A stretch of 41,560 bases of DNA from an uncultured Bacteroidaceae bacterium. GTDB taxonomy: Bacteria; Bacteroidota; Bacteroidia; Bacteroidales; Bacteroidaceae. The notes below the pieces were generated by a model, which saw nothing but the letters and a program-made list of their open reading frames with translations, was not told the origin of the DNA and ran no database searches. The stretch is taken from the NCBI GenBank assembly GCA_905236065.1, contig CAJONZ010000089.1, forward strand, positions 1 through 41,560, read 5' to 3'. Made by a program: the position numbers and the translations under genes. This document shows, piece after piece, positions 31,001-40,135 of the stretch. Within the stretch, counting starts at the first letter, position 1; each line of letters opens with the position of its first letter.

Positions 31001-34000
31001 CATGGTCGATGTTGTTGGCATAGCCGCCCGTGATGGTCACGCCGTCGATGATGATGGTGCGCTTGTCGCGGCTGTCGCGGCTCTCGTCCTCAATATTCTT
31101 CAGGAGGTCTCCCGTGCTGGGGTTCACGCCGACGAACATCGGGGAAAGGGTGCTGCCGCTCTCATCCTTTCGGGTCGGCAGTTGTCCCACTTGGTTGACG
31201 TCGGGGAAGCAGGTGATGATGTGATAGACGTTGGTCGTCTGGTCGTTCTGCACGGCGTTGCCGTCGAGGATGGTTTGCTCGGTCAGCTCCCACGGCTCCT
31301 TCACGTGGTTACCATTGCGGTCCAGGTGTTCGCGGTCGGTACGTATTTCGTAGGTGGAGGCCGGGTTCAGGGTCTGTTCGGCCACGGTGAATGCGCTTCC
31401 CGTCGTCTCCTGGCAATACTGGTGGCCGCTGGTCTCGTGGTTCACGCCGCCGATGATGGTCACCTCCTCGGGCACGACGAAGGTGTTGGCACGTGCCTCA
31501 CCCTGACGACCGTGGGCGTCGCGGAAGGGGTGGAAGGTGCCACCGCAGACGAAGACCTCGAAGCGCACGTCCTTGTAGTGCTGGCCAATGGTGACTCCGC
31601 TTTCATACAGCTCCGTCATCTCCTTGCGTACATTTATTATATATTCAAGGGCGTCGCCCAGACGGTGGAAGGGGTTGAGGAAGGAACTGCCCATCTGCTT
31701 GTAGGTCTCCACGTCCCTCTTCACGGCTTTGTATTCGTCGCTATTTTGGTCGGGAGTCGAAATGTCGGGATGGCGGCGTGACCACTCAGCCTCCACGGTG
31801 TTCTTTTGCAACGCCAGGGCGGCATCGGTGGGCAGGCGCTCGGTGGTGGTGACGAAGAGGCGGGTCAGCACGTGGCTGAACTCCATCTTCACCTCGAAGT
31901 TTCCGTTCATGACGCGGGCACCCATCTCGATGAAGGAGTTGTCCTTCTTCACCTTCGCAAAGTGGCTTCCGTCGGCGAGGATGAGCTCTTCGCCCTCGAT
32001 TTCCTGCGCCATGCGGTTGAGGCCGAAGAGGTCAACCAGCTCAAGGGTGGGGTACAGCTCGCGGAACTGGGCATAGGCCGCGTAGGTCATGCCGGCACGA
32101 CCGAGGACGGAGGAGACGGTGATGGGGAAGTAGCGTTCGCCCGTGCCCGCACCGCCCATGGCTACGGTCTCGTAAGGCATGGTGGGATCCCAGCGCACAC
32201 CCTCGGAGGCCACCGACGGCAGCTCGATGTTGTTCACACCGGCTACACGGCGGGAGCCCACGCCGCAGTAGTTCAGCGGGTAGTTTTCCTCCAACTGCGT
32301 CAGTCCGGTGGCAAACACGCCGGCCACGTTGCCGTAGTTGCTGGCATTGTTGCGCCAGAAGGCCGAGGAGTTGGCACGAACGTTGGTGTTGAACCAAAGG
32401 CCGCCGGCATTTTGCGTGGCCTCGTTGTCAACCACGGTGGTGGAGATGATGTGGACGTAGGTGGTGCTGTTGACCGTCTCCGGCTCCTCCACGTAGAGGC
32501 CGCCGCCCTGCGTGGCCGAGTTGTTCTTCACGATGCAGCCGCTGACGAGGGCCTGGGGCTCCAGGTAGAGTCCGCCACCGTACTTGGAGGCGGTGTTGTT
32601 CTGAATGACGCAGTTGCGTACGTGGGCATAGCTCGTCACCACGGCGGCACCGCCCTGTTGGTGGGCCGTGTTGGTACCTGTGGCGGCACCTTTCTGGATG
32701 AAGAGGCCGTCGAGTACGGTGCGGTGAGCCTCCACCTTGGCCTGGGCGGTGACTTGGGCGGCTGCCTTGCCGTCGTCGTCAAGGCTGTCGTAGTCGTCGG
32801 GATAGAAGAACGACGGGGTGCCCAGGAAGGTCAGCTGCCCCGTAATGTTGGCCGTGTAGCCCTCGTCGTCTCGGGTGAACAGCCTCTCTTCCACGTCGAA
32901 GAGGTCGTTGGTGAAGGTGATGACGTGATAGACGTTTCCATCCGTGCCCAGTACCTCGTTGATGAGCTCGCCGCTGAAATAGGTGGGGCGTCCCAGGATG
33001 TCGCGGTTCGTGAAGCTGTCATTGTAGCCGCCCTCAATCTGGATGCCGTGAGGCACGATGAGCGACTTCTCCAGCTCGTTCATGCTCTCGGTGTTCTGGT
33101 TGGTGTTGCGTGTGGGGATGTAGCTGAAGTGCGAGCCGTTGTCGCCCTCCAGACGCACGATGACCTCGTAGTCCTTCAGGTTGGGAAGCTCGGCACTGAT
33201 GGCTGCGGCGTTGATGTTGTTACCCACGCCGGCTCTCAAGAGTTCCTGACGGAGCACGGTCGTGTTGATGTTGTTCTGCATCTGCGTCTCGTCCTCGTCG
33301 TCGGCATATTTGTAGGAGGCGTAGCGCCAGCGTCCGGCGGCGTCGAGCACCTTCTGCAGCTTCAGGTAGCAGGCTGCGTTGGCGGGCGTCTCGGCGGTGG
33401 CCAGACCGGAACCGTTCTGCGTGACGAAGAATACGGCCTTCTTCGGTGTCTCGTTGGGGAAGAGTGTCGGCTCGATGGCACGTGTACCGTCGAACTCGTA
33501 GGCGCCAATATCCACCTGACAGTCCTGGATGCGTTGGGCAAAGGCCACGTCGTTGTCGGGCAAATTCACACTGGTAGCTGCGAGGTAGGAGCTGTTGTTT
33601 GCGATGTTCGAGGTGCCGATGCGGTTCAAGGCATTGTACATGCTCGAACCGAAGTCTTCCGTACCCTTGTTGATACAGTGGGCAAAGTCATCGCGCAGAC
33701 GGTAGTCGTTGGCGGTGATGGCTCCGCCTGTATATACATTATTATTATCGACGTCGGCCTCGAACGGCGTGTTGTCCAGGCTTGGAGCCACGCCATTCAG
33801 AATCTTGTTCTTCAAGCCCATGCCCCCAGACCTCTTGTAGCCGGCCTCCTCCGGGTCGGTGCTGCTGTTCGGAGCATAGATGGCATTCAGGATGGCGCCG
33901 TTGCTGATGGTACTCTGCGACTGGATGTAGCAGTGGAGGAAGGGGGCAAACGCAGACGACTCGGTCATGGAGATGGCCAGGCCGCTGTTGCCGTAGATGA

Positions 34001-37000
34001 TGGAGTTGGCCATCAGGATGTAGGACTCGGCACCCTTGGCGATACGCAGTCCGCCGCCGCCAGTGGATTCCCCGCAGATGTTGTAGGCCAGCGTGTTGTT
34101 GTAGAACTTGCCCACGCAGAGGCCCAGTCCGCCGCCGTTGCCCAGGGAATAGTTGTTTGCAATCAGGGTGTTGTAGCACGTTCCCTCATACATGAACATG
34201 CCGCCGGCAAAAATCTGGGAAATAACCGGTGCCGGGCTGAGGTCTGTGACGTTGCTGCGCGTGCAGGTGTTGTCGATGATGAAGCAGCCCTCCACCGAGG
34301 CCGTGGCACCATCCACGAACGCACCGCCGCCCTTGTTGCGCTCACCCGACACGATGGTGTTGATGATGATGCAGTTTTTCAGGTGGCCACCCTCGTACAT
34401 GCTCACGCCGGCACCGCCGCCGTGTGACATGGCAAAGTCGTGGAGGAAGCCGTGACGGATGGTGAAGCCGTCCCACGTGGCATCGGTGTACCAATCGTAG
34501 TCTGGGTCGGCGAACTTTGTATATTGGTTGTTGGCCTTTCGGCGTGAGTCAATCACGCGCTCCGAGTGGCTGATGTAGTCGGCGTTGGTGGTGAACTTCG
34601 CACCTGCTTGCCGCGTGGGGTCGCCCATGTAGCCACCGCCGCCATACACGGGGTTGGCCTTGTCGGGCATCTGGAGCACACGTTTGCGCAGGGTGCTGCG
34701 GTGCTTGGTCACGGTGTAGGCCGTACCCGAAGTCACCTCGTCGGGTAGGGGGTTGTCAACCACCCTGTCCACGGTCACGTCGGTTTTCTCGCCGATGTTC
34801 TCCGAGTAGCTGTCACCCATAACCAGCTGATAGAGCTTCAGGTTGTCCATGTTGATTTCACGGCGGTTGGGGTTTTTGTTCATTGCCAGACTGAAGTCGT
34901 CGGGCACCTCGTTGCCGTCTCGGTCAAGTCCGGGGCCTACCACCAGCTTGACAGTCACGTTGCCCGTTGCCGCCTGCGTGAAAGAGAGGCTGTAGCGATT
35001 CATATCCTCTCGGCCCGAGTAGTAGGAGATAGGCCTGGAGTTCAGGATGTTGTCGCTTGCATCCAGGATTTGCAGCGTCACATTCACGTTGGGGTTGCCC
35101 GCGTTGCCATTCATGTTGTTGTAGTTGTCGTAATAGAAGGCTGCCAAATCAATCTTAATCATGTAGCCGCCTGCCGGCACATTCTTCAGCGTCTGCCACA
35201 CCTCTACGCCCGTAAGACAGCCGTCACGGAAACTGCCTCTCTTGTTTTTTCCGCTTGACACCTTGACACCATTCTCATAGATAGTGCCGGCAGTTTCTCG
35301 CTCAAAGGCACCAATAATCTTGCCAACGTTATTATTGGGGGCGCTGACATGCCAGCAGTCCTTGTCTTCGGTTGCTGTTCCGAAGGTATAGTATCGTCGG
35401 TCGCCCACGACCGTATTTGTGGTGTTGGAGGCAAACACGTTGGCCGAACCATTCATCATGTCGCTGTATTGCACGTAGGTGCTGGTCATGTCGATGCTTT
35501 GCTCTGCGTCGTAATGGGTGAAGTGGTGGGTGATGGTACGGGTCTTGTAGGCGTACTTCGTGGTCTGGGTGCCTGTCAGTTTGGCATAGTCGTCATCCCA
35601 GAACTTGACAGCGTCCATGTTCAGGTGCTCGTTGTCCTCTTTGGGGTTCACATCCGATACCTGCAGGATGGTCTCGTAATCTACGGACTCCAGGTCTCTG
35701 GCCGACATCGACTTGGGAATGTCGATGATGGCCGACATCAGGGCCTCTCGCTCGTTCAGGCCCGGTGTGCCGCCGTCCTTGGCCGGGAAGCCGCCCATGA
35801 CGGTCGTGTTGTCGCGCATAATGAAGCCCTTGTAGTCGGTGTAGATGCCGTTGCTCACCCACACCTGCACCGAGTCGATGCCCTCAATGCGTCCAGGGTC
35901 GTTGTTCGCTAAGGCATTGTAGGCCGCAGCCCGCTCCACGGCATATTGCAGGCCGCTCACGTAGTCCTCCGTGCGGTTGTTCCGAATCTTGATGCCACGG
36001 TCGGGGTCTGTGAGCATTTCGTTGAACGTACCGCTGCCGATGCCCGTCACGGTCTCGCCCGTATAGGAGTCAGTCCTCGTGTCCGACGATTTGAAGGAGT
36101 TGGCCGTCCACCATTCGGGCACAGGGGTGAAGTTGCCCGTGGCCCGCCAGAAGGCACGGCTCTGTCCCGACTGTTCGCCGTAGGGGAAGCGCTCGTCGTC
36201 GGCCCAGCCGGAGCTGAAGCCGCCCTCCGCCGTACCCTGGTCGTTGATGACGATGTTGGTGGTCTGGGTCGGCTCCGTGTCGTTGCGGATGATTTCTTCC
36301 TCTCCAGCCCGGACGCCGTCGTCATACACGTTCTTCTCAATCGTCCACGTGTCGGTGATGGTCGTCGTCGTCGCGGCCCCCGTCCTTCGTTCCTTGAACC
36401 ACGACCGGGCAAAGCCGCCGCAGTAGCGGTTGTCGGTCGTCAGCACACCGTCGGCTGCACCCGTCGTGGCCGACCCGTCGCCCGTGGTGTTGATGAGGCG
36501 GGCACCGTTCTGGGCGTCGATGGCGTCACTTCCGGCGGCCACGCCGTTCAGCGCATAGATGGCGTTGCCCTGGATGGCGTTGGCCCACGACGAACCGTCG
36601 CGTTTGCCGGCTCCGTCGGGGGTGACGTAGAGCACCATGCCGGCCTTGGGCAGACGCAGGGTCTCGATGGCGCCCACGTCGGGGTCGCCGCCGTAGTCAC
36701 GGGTACGCAGACCCATGTCGTAGCTCATGCAGGCCATCGTGCCGCTTGCACCCGTTCCCGTGTCTATCGTGGTGCAGCCGGCGTTCACGATGGGGTTCGT
36801 CGGCAGCGGCTCGTAGTTGATGCGTCCGCCGTAGTACGACTGGTCGTCACCCGTACTGTGTCCCACGTTTCGGCTGGGGTTCACGAATGTCGGGTAGTGG
36901 ACGACGACTTCCGTGCTGGCATCGGTTCCCCAGTAGCCCTGCTGGGTGCCGTCGTCAACGCGGGTGTGCAGGGTCGCCTTGTCCTCGTTCTTGTTGTGGG

Positions 37001-40000
37001 TCAGCACACGGTAGATGTGGTTTTCCTCCAGCTTGGACACGATGTTTTCCGGCAGCAGCACGTCGTAGCCCATGAAGATGTACTTGCCCGTCACCTTGTA
37101 CCAGCTTTCCTTCGGGCAGAACACCGTGTTGGTGATGTTCGAACGGTCCTGGTGTACGCGCAGTCCGTTACTGAACGTCAGACTGTTATAGACCTCTATT
37201 TTTCCTGAAATGTAATCGTCGTTGAGCTTCACCGAGTCGCACTTGAAGGGGAAGCCCGTGTTGTTTACGATGTCGCAGTTGCGCACCAGTATCTTTCCGT
37301 TTCCGTTGGCCGTGCAGACACCGGCGAGGGTGATTTGCATGGTTGCCGGCGTGTCGTCCGGCTTGGCCACGAAGCGGTCGGGGTCTTCGTAGATGTCGCC
37401 CGCCGTGCAGTTACGCACGATGACGTTCACCATCGTCAGCTCGGCCCGGCACAGCTGGTCACTCACCGCCGAGCCGTCTTCATTGCCTCGTAGGAAACCG
37501 CCGCTCACATACACGGCCGCTCCCTCAGGCGCCGCACAGTTCGCCATGACGATGTTGCGCAGGATGTTGCCCGTCATGTCGCGCCGCTTGGTTGGGTTGG
37601 CGGTCTGGGCGTTGTTCACGACGACGCCCGCACCATCGGCCAGCGAGAAGTACAGCTTCCACTCGTCGGAGGCGCTTTCGGGGTCGCCGCCGGGGGCGGG
37701 GGCCACGTTCGCATTGCCCGAAAACAGGCGGAAGCCATCCACGATGACGTCGTGCTGGTTGGCAATGGCGATTACGTGGACGGAGTTGTTCTCAAACGTA
37801 CCGTTCAGGATGTTGGCCGACACGTTCGAGTTGACCTCGTAGGGGTCGCGCCCCTCGACGTCGGTGCCGGTGTTCTCCTTCGGGAAGGCACCGTACAGGC
37901 GCATGTTGCTGCCCGGACGCAGGGAGGCCGTTCGGGCGTGTCCGCTGATATATGAGCCCTGTCCGGCTACGTTCAGGTTGCCCTCCTTCACGAGGATTTG
38001 CACGTGGTGGAAGTGCTTGCTGGGGTCGTGCGAGTCGCCCTCGCACAGGCAGTAGTATGTCCTTTCGGGGTGGGCCGCGTAGTCAGCCTGCGTGAAGTTG
38101 GTGTCCTTCAGCCGTTGCTTGAAGTAGTAGATGGCGTCGGCCAGGTTCTGCATCGGGTGCGTCCAGCTGTTGCCCATGGGCTGGTCGTCCTTGAATCCCG
38201 TGTGTTCGGCGGTGTTCTCTCCGCCTGCCGTCACGAGGTTAGGGTCCACGAACAGCGTCGGGATGTTCGTCGTCTCCGACGGGTCGCGGCCCTCCACCTT
38301 CTCCATCGAGGGCAGCAGGGCGTACTGGATGTTGCGGTAGCTATGCGCCAGGGCACCGCACGACGACACGCTCTCGAAGCTTCTTCCCACCACGTCCACG
38401 TCGGTGTGGGCATGGAGGATTTCGTCGGTCAGACCCTGCACGGCATCGGTCACCTGCACGGCCTTTCCGCGCAGGTCGGACAGGGCCAGCGGGTGCCAGT
38501 TATACACACGCTGGTAAGGTTCGCCGGGGGCGTTCTGGTCGGGGTGTACCACGCCGTTGTCCGTGAATTGGATGCCCGCTGCCAAGGTCGGCTGCGAGAA
38601 CATCGGGAAGTTTCCCTTGTTATGCTCCGGCGAGGGGTAGTTGGCATCCTCCAGCGTATAGGCCGACTCCTTGATGACGGCGGCCCAGTCCGTGATGTCG
38701 CCCTTCGAGAAGGCACTGTGATACACGCTGATATGTTTCTCCCCCTCCTTGAAGGCCGCAAACTGCACGTCGTTGTTCACCGCACACTCGTTGCCCCATG
38801 CCACGCTGTTGTAGATGGTGCCGCCGTTGCGCACATAGATGCCGCCCGTGCGTCCGTGCCGTCGGCCATAGTAGATGATGTCCGGGCCGATGCATTTGTT
38901 GTTCACCACCGAGCAGTGGTTCAGGGTGCCGCCTTCGTCCAGATACACGCCCGCACCTTCGGCGTTCGACGTGCAGTTCGCAATCACGGTCGAGAGGGCA
39001 AACGGGTCGTAGGGCGTGGCCATGCCGTCGTCCTCCGTGATGTAGGCTTGGCGGAAGGCTTCCGACTGGCTCTTGGCCGTCTGTTCCGGGTACTCGTGGG
39101 GCACGTGGCAGATGGCCAGGCCCGCACCGATTCGTGCCGCGCACTGGATGATGTATGAGTGTTTCACGGCACCGTCGTAGTCGATGCACACGCCGCCGCC
39201 GTAGCCCTCCTGCATACCGTAGCCCGTGGCCTGCGAGGTGTGGATGTAGCAACGCTCCACCTCGCCGCCGCCGTCCATATACACCGCGCCGCCCCGTTGC
39301 ATGGCCGAGCAATAGCGCACGATGCAGTTGCGCAGCATGGCGTTCCGCACCATATACACGCCGCCGCCGTAGCCCGTGTGGTCGTGGCCTTTCAGGTTCG
39401 TGCTGCTGGCATAGCCGCCCTCGATGGTGCAACCGTCCAGCACGGCGGGGATGTCCAGGGGCAGGTAGTGGCCCGTGAGTCCCTTCTCCGCTCCCTCTTC
39501 GTCGGGAGTGACCTTGCCGTTCGTGCCGAACCACACCACGTGATAGGAGTTCATCGGGAACACCGTACTATACACGCCACGGTTCTGGTCGAAGCGGAAC
39601 GAGAAGGGGGTGGTGGAGTGGCTGCCCGAAAGCACGGTCTTGTACTTGAAGTTCCAGCGACGCACCGTCTGGCCGATCTTGTCTGCGTCGATGTCGCTCT
39701 CTACGTGGGCGTAGGTCTCCCCGTTCGTCATGATACGCAGCTTCGGCAGGTCTTGCTCGTTAGGAAAATCCACCGTCGGCACCTCGTCGCCCTTGAAGCC
39801 ACCGAACACATGGATGCCCTCATAGATACAGAACGACGTGTTGAACACCGAACCGTCCGATTCGCTCGTGCTTCGCTTACTGGGGGTGAACACCATGCCC
39901 TCCTCCGCATCCTCGCCGGCCACGAACACATAGCCCGTCTTGCCCGACACACGGATTTCCTCAAACAGCTCGTCAATCGCATTCTGCAAATTGTTCTTCG

Positions 40001-40133
40001 CATCCGCCCACGACGTTCCCCCATTGGTGAATGCACCATTGGTGGATACGTATCGGAAGGCATAGTCTCCTTCCGCGTATGCCCATGCCGTCCAGCACGA
40101 CAGCACCATTAATAATATGTATAGTCTTTTCAT
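25083..40133 (-). CDS. Giant parallel beta-helix surface protein with T9SS-like tail
   Basis: 5016 residues in one uninterrupted frame, over a third of the window. A signal peptide (1-20) precedes repeated modules that each open with a short strand, a G(T/S/N)SW motif and a helix like LQNAI, near residues 25, 640, 1167, 3605 and 4135, with degenerate copies near 1394, 2236 and 2828. Each is followed by right-handed beta-helix rungs rich in GGG(L/V/I)Y and N(N/C) steps, such as SKYGGGLYLE and TQGGGLYVEE. The last 450 residues are beta-rich. The tail (IRIYTLDG, LYEGTYIV) resembles a type A sorting domain. No glycosidase or lyase active site was recognised. Likely a secreted fibre or adhesin, or a polysaccharide-binding scaffold. 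It starts 2 nt after the FimB-like gene's stop, so translation is probably coupled. Function is inferred from fold and context. Confidence 0.85.
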   Translation of the reverse strand: MKRLYILLMVLSCWTAWAYAEGDYAFRYVSTNGAFTNGGTSWADAKNNLQNAIDELFEEIRVSGKTGYVFVAGEDAEEGMVFTPSKRSTSESDGSVFNTSFCIYEGIHVFGGFKGDEVPTVDFPNEQDLPKLRIMTNGETYAHVESDIDADKIGQTVRRWNFKYKTVLSGSHSTTPFSFRFDQNRGVYSTVFPMNSYHVVWFGTNGKVTPDEEGAEKGLTGHYLPLDIPAVLDGCTIEGGYASSTNLKGHDHTGYGGGVYMVRNAMLRNCIVRYCSAMQRGGAVYMDGGGEVERCYIHTSQATGYGMQEGYGGGVCIDYDGAVKHSYIIQCAARIGAGLAICHVPHEYPEQTAKSQSEAFRQAYITEDDGMATPYDPFALSTVIANCTSNAEGAGVYLDEGGTLNHCSVVNNKCIGPDIIYYGRRHGRTGGIYVRNGGTIYNSVAWGNECAVNNDVQFAAFKEGEKHISVYHSAFSKGDITDWAAVIKESAYTLEDANYPSPEHNKGNFPMFSQPTLAAGIQFTDNGVVHPDQNAPGEPYQRVYNWHPLALSDLRGKAVQVTDAVQGLTDEILHAHTDVDVVGRSFESVSSCGALAHSYRNIQYALLPSMEKVEGRDPSETTNIPTLFVDPNLVTAGGENTAEHTGFKDDQPMGNSWTHPMQNLADAIYYFKQRLKDTNFTQADYAAHPERTYYCLCEGDSHDPSKHFHHVQILVKEGNLNVAGQGSYISGHARTASLRPGSNMRLYGAFPKENTGTDVEGRDPYEVNSNVSANILNGTFENNSVHVIAIANQHDVIVDGFRLFSGNANVAPAPGGDPESASDEWKLYFSLADGAGVVVNNAQTANPTKRRDMTGNILRNIVMANCAAPEGAAVYVSGGFLRGNEDGSAVSDQLCRAELTMVNVIVRNCTAGDIYEDPDRFVAKPDDTPATMQITLAGVCTANGNGKILVRNCDIVNNTGFPFKCDSVKLNDDYISGKIEVYNSLTFSNGLRVHQDRSNITNTVFCPKESWYKVTGKYIFMGYDVLLPENIVSKLEENHIYRVLTHNKNEDKATLHTRVDDGTQQGYWGTDASTEVVVHYPTFVNPSRNVGHSTGDDQSYYGGRINYEPLPTNPIVNAGCTTIDTGTGASGTMACMSYDMGLRTRDYGGDPDVGAIETLRLPKAGMVLYVTPDGAGKRDGSSWANAIQGNAIYALNGVAAGSDAIDAQNGARLINTTGDGSATTGAADGVLTTDNRYCGGFARSWFKERRTGAATTTTITDTWTIEKNVYDDGVRAGEEEIIRNDTEPTQTTNIVINDQGTAEGGFSSGWADDERFPYGEQSGQSRAFWRATGNFTPVPEWWTANSFKSSDTRTDSYTGETVTGIGSGTFNEMLTDPDRGIKIRNNRTEDYVSGLQYAVERAAAYNALANNDPGRIEGIDSVQVWVSNGIYTDYKGFIMRDNTTVMGGFPAKDGGTPGLNEREALMSAIIDIPKSMSARDLESVDYETILQVSDVNPKEDNEHLNMDAVKFWDDDYAKLTGTQTTKYAYKTRTITHHFTHYDAEQSIDMTSTYVQYSDMMNGSANVFASNTTNTVVGDRRYYTFGTATEDKDCWHVSAPNNNVGKIIGAFERETAGTIYENGVKVSSGKNKRGSFRDGCLTGVEVWQTLKNVPAGGYMIKIDLAAFYYDNYNNMNGNAGNPNVNVTLQILDASDNILNSRPISYYSGREDMNRYSLSFTQAATGNVTVKLVVGPGLDRDGNEVPDDFSLAMNKNPNRREINMDNLKLYQLVMGDSYSENIGEKTDVTVDRVVDNPLPDEVTSGTAYTVTKHRSTLRKRVLQMPDKANPVYGGGGYMGDPTRQAGAKFTTNADYISHSERVIDSRRKANNQYTKFADPDYDWYTDATWDGFTIRHGFLHDFAMSHGGGAGVSMYEGGHLKNCIIINTIVSGERNKGGGAFVDGATASVEGCFIIDNTCTRSNVTDLSPAPVISQIFAGGMFMYEGTCYNTLIANNYSLGNGGGLGLCVGKFYNNTLAYNICGESTGGGGLRIAKGAESYILMANSIIYGNSGLAISMTESSAFAPFLHCYIQSQSTISNGAILNAIYAPNSSTDPEEAGYKRSGGMGLKNKILNGVAPSLDNTPFEADVDNNNVYTGGAITANDYRLRDDFAHCINKGTEDFGSSMYNALNRIGTSNIANNSSYLAATSVNLPDNDVAFAQRIQDCQVDIGAYEFDGTRAIEPTLFPNETPKKAVFFVTQNGSGLATAETPANAACYLKLQKVLDAAGRWRYASYKYADDEDETQMQNNINTTVLRQELLRAGVGNNINAAAISAELPNLKDYEVIVRLEGDNGSHFSYIPTRNTNQNTESMNELEKSLIVPHGIQIEGGYNDSFTNRDILGRPTYFSGELINEVLGTDGNVYHVITFTNDLFDVEERLFTRDDEGYTANITGQLTFLGTPSFFYPDDYDSLDDDGKAAAQVTAQAKVEAHRTVLDGLFIQKGAATGTNTAHQQGGAAVVTSYAHVRNCVIQNNTASKYGGGLYLEPQALVSGCIVKNNSATQGGGLYVEEPETVNSTTYVHIISTTVVDNEATQNAGGLWFNTNVRANSSAFWRNNASNYGNVAGVFATGLTQLEENYPLNYCGVGSRRVAGVNNIELPSVASEGVRWDPTMPYETVAMGGAGTGERYFPITVSSVLGRAGMTYAAYAQFRELYPTLELVDLFGLNRMAQEIEGEELILADGSHFAKVKKDNSFIEMGARVMNGNFEVKMEFSHVLTRLFVTTTERLPTDAALALQKNTVEAEWSRRHPDISTPDQNSDEYKAVKRDVETYKQMGSSFLNPFHRLGDALEYIINVRKEMTELYESGVTIGQHYKDVRFEVFVCGGTFHPFRDAHGRQGEARANTFVVPEEVTIIGGVNHETSGHQYCQETTGSAFTVAEQTLNPASTYEIRTDREHLDRNGNHVKEPWELTEQTILDGNAVQNDQTTNVYHIITCFPDVNQVGQLPTRKDESGSTLSPMFVGVNPSTGDLLKNIEDESRDSRDKRTIIIDGVTITGGYANNIDHEDESSNFQKLTYFRGGGVLVEGNWDNTFDKLSGLPEVLGVAKRNIPLMMTACTIKDNVAGNGGGVYTNGTFYAFSCHFTKNYSIGPITTTDQNYIPWTAGGAIANNYEVHLWNSLFANNEAKRGNYPITIDNITNADDRQGYGGTISCSETGLARICNCDFVRNKAVAFPALYNFIDNNLRAISSTIPDADHGTDPRYYGRGWHFAANSIFWGNEATASSVASATGWESSYYEALYGRPDFLDLRKPWHVANFGPLLDVATLTFCSYEEGTGREGTVWWGNHERAKSAPIEPKDYGSPVGELDGLTRLYAGLFSDVLDDYFGYYPDGHPETPYYKLVNEERLPSAITDENLMLNGDKVGPLTGDDANRAVPYNYNLVLESENNVPGGPYFSQPSLTAGIDGYMETSDWLVTRLNNSIDTGWGYLKQNVTMADESSGLYNTKLLKGTDVNNLTPTSPFDPHDFATIEEQYHDLYGEGFYNLHSKNIHLRFHDVGYPNLLPIGEDLYMEYSRDGEGAATNMRRISTHPKMGVQDVFIDMGIYEYQYVQLTTPGSEMDVIWVATEEDANEVCDGSTWKKATSDLQNAIETLLLSRNDHDKIIKIKGGTYSPTQMTQSNHKAFFINTPSKQDGVKLPKTLDADVTHVVKSLTIRGGYPSIGAEDVIGLDNFESKRSTELYPVTFAMTYEKGNIDQQLEHLFIIEDAEQKGTFANYMSGRNPDFKDYVMPIIFDGITFINPYGHSHDDGGAALFYKEQYQTLFDDGSQTYYSDPTRLLKAAGDGIPKLLVKDCSFITNGQCEEVSAVNIQKGGGESLFVNCLFHSNSGAPVKGVNTQLVNCTSALNGGHLTLTDVTESYHDGSSVSTYHSGVFNSIIWLDDEAQADGSKKKLWEGDDPETVAVEGISMGTSQKNVGPGDDHYMRYNAFTEWQKKTSDPDTYGWWYPIGLNMIYGTGNIRLSPNNADVLYGPNFIDPVYPLPDGLSDAEQLAMKQSRNFRLNASARTINQANTDLYKALVPYYAETYTEEERTATDGTKYFFHSVQRDDRATLTDAQLKGTDPNYTERELDYKARWYGKGIERGPYECTAAVERVLYVMEGATGQKDGTSWEHAFQLEDLQKAIDVAAIYSLTTSPREQAYVFVKAADFTNEVINPRDGVSVYGGLNTAFLEEVERESDDSYLDEKIDAYVRMVKATRSSVASKEATHSSVKGIVPNDVSTYTNGFLLDGFWVSGGTIDRSAVSMTKDNVVLRNVVIADNTVTASGVPAVNAEKGLLYNVLLYNNPTSSAPIVSVGTDGYVLNCTVVGEDGQTTLSGDGAATHVKNTLHVTEATAERAPMFAPYLRPSDRGGNIYTPANYLTEWRPYWYQLHEQSKEINAGEETDDINAWLPTALQPYVDFGHDLDVLGNPRRLDTQVDNGCFETWRIESDTHIHNTTNAAYTTNYGGHVYPHVGSVVYLNADRNLIVDKSGDGDALFIGTNPVSPGYVLLKPGASIYGQGNTLRFGYVAAEKTYSSTQYALTAFPFAYDVKDALSTNYTLATDVLTQVSEHNTSDPAHTFSSHTYDGLLRSAWDYDYHEDNSGCWVATEEMAACEGWQLNFGSSQSKTLRFTGWADNKASYAYAEEGGDKVVELTQYNSNNTGRNPDGKVDYPSFTKQENMGWNLKGQPWLVASFKTDVTATPHQYKMDVPHLFYGMNPTDGSLPKLPGQSYTYRSWDDDAAMVLGDAFFTQTAIIGDHENLTFRLPTYVAPAPAPLRPRRLVAVSKGYEPQAAVADYVEIHPHTDADPAMPYRLGTDGIKWFSFDDLHPQLYVVNDDETNLSLVSAAPEQTDIRLGLRSPQPGTLTMSLPAPAAYDDYDHVWLTDHQLGKVTDLKQQPYTLSTADAGDDTHRLTLRFGGLRPEVEDHAEQGCVISIHRNSLRISGIEPGDLIRIYTLDGIELVHTKATANSYRRTLYEGTYIVCVNELTEKVESRE

Positions 40134-40135
40134 TT

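Noticed and set aside
31806-34427. 873-codon plus-strand ORF antisense to the giant gene
   Set aside because: Val/Gly/His/Asp-rich composition typical of the complement of GC-rich coding DNA; the minus strand has a clear signal peptide and beta-helix repeats through this stretch.
25083-40133. Assembly artefact or fused genes explaining the giant ORF
   Set aside because: There is one signal peptide at the start and one sorting-like tail at the end, no internal starts with signal peptides, and consistent beta-helix character throughout.
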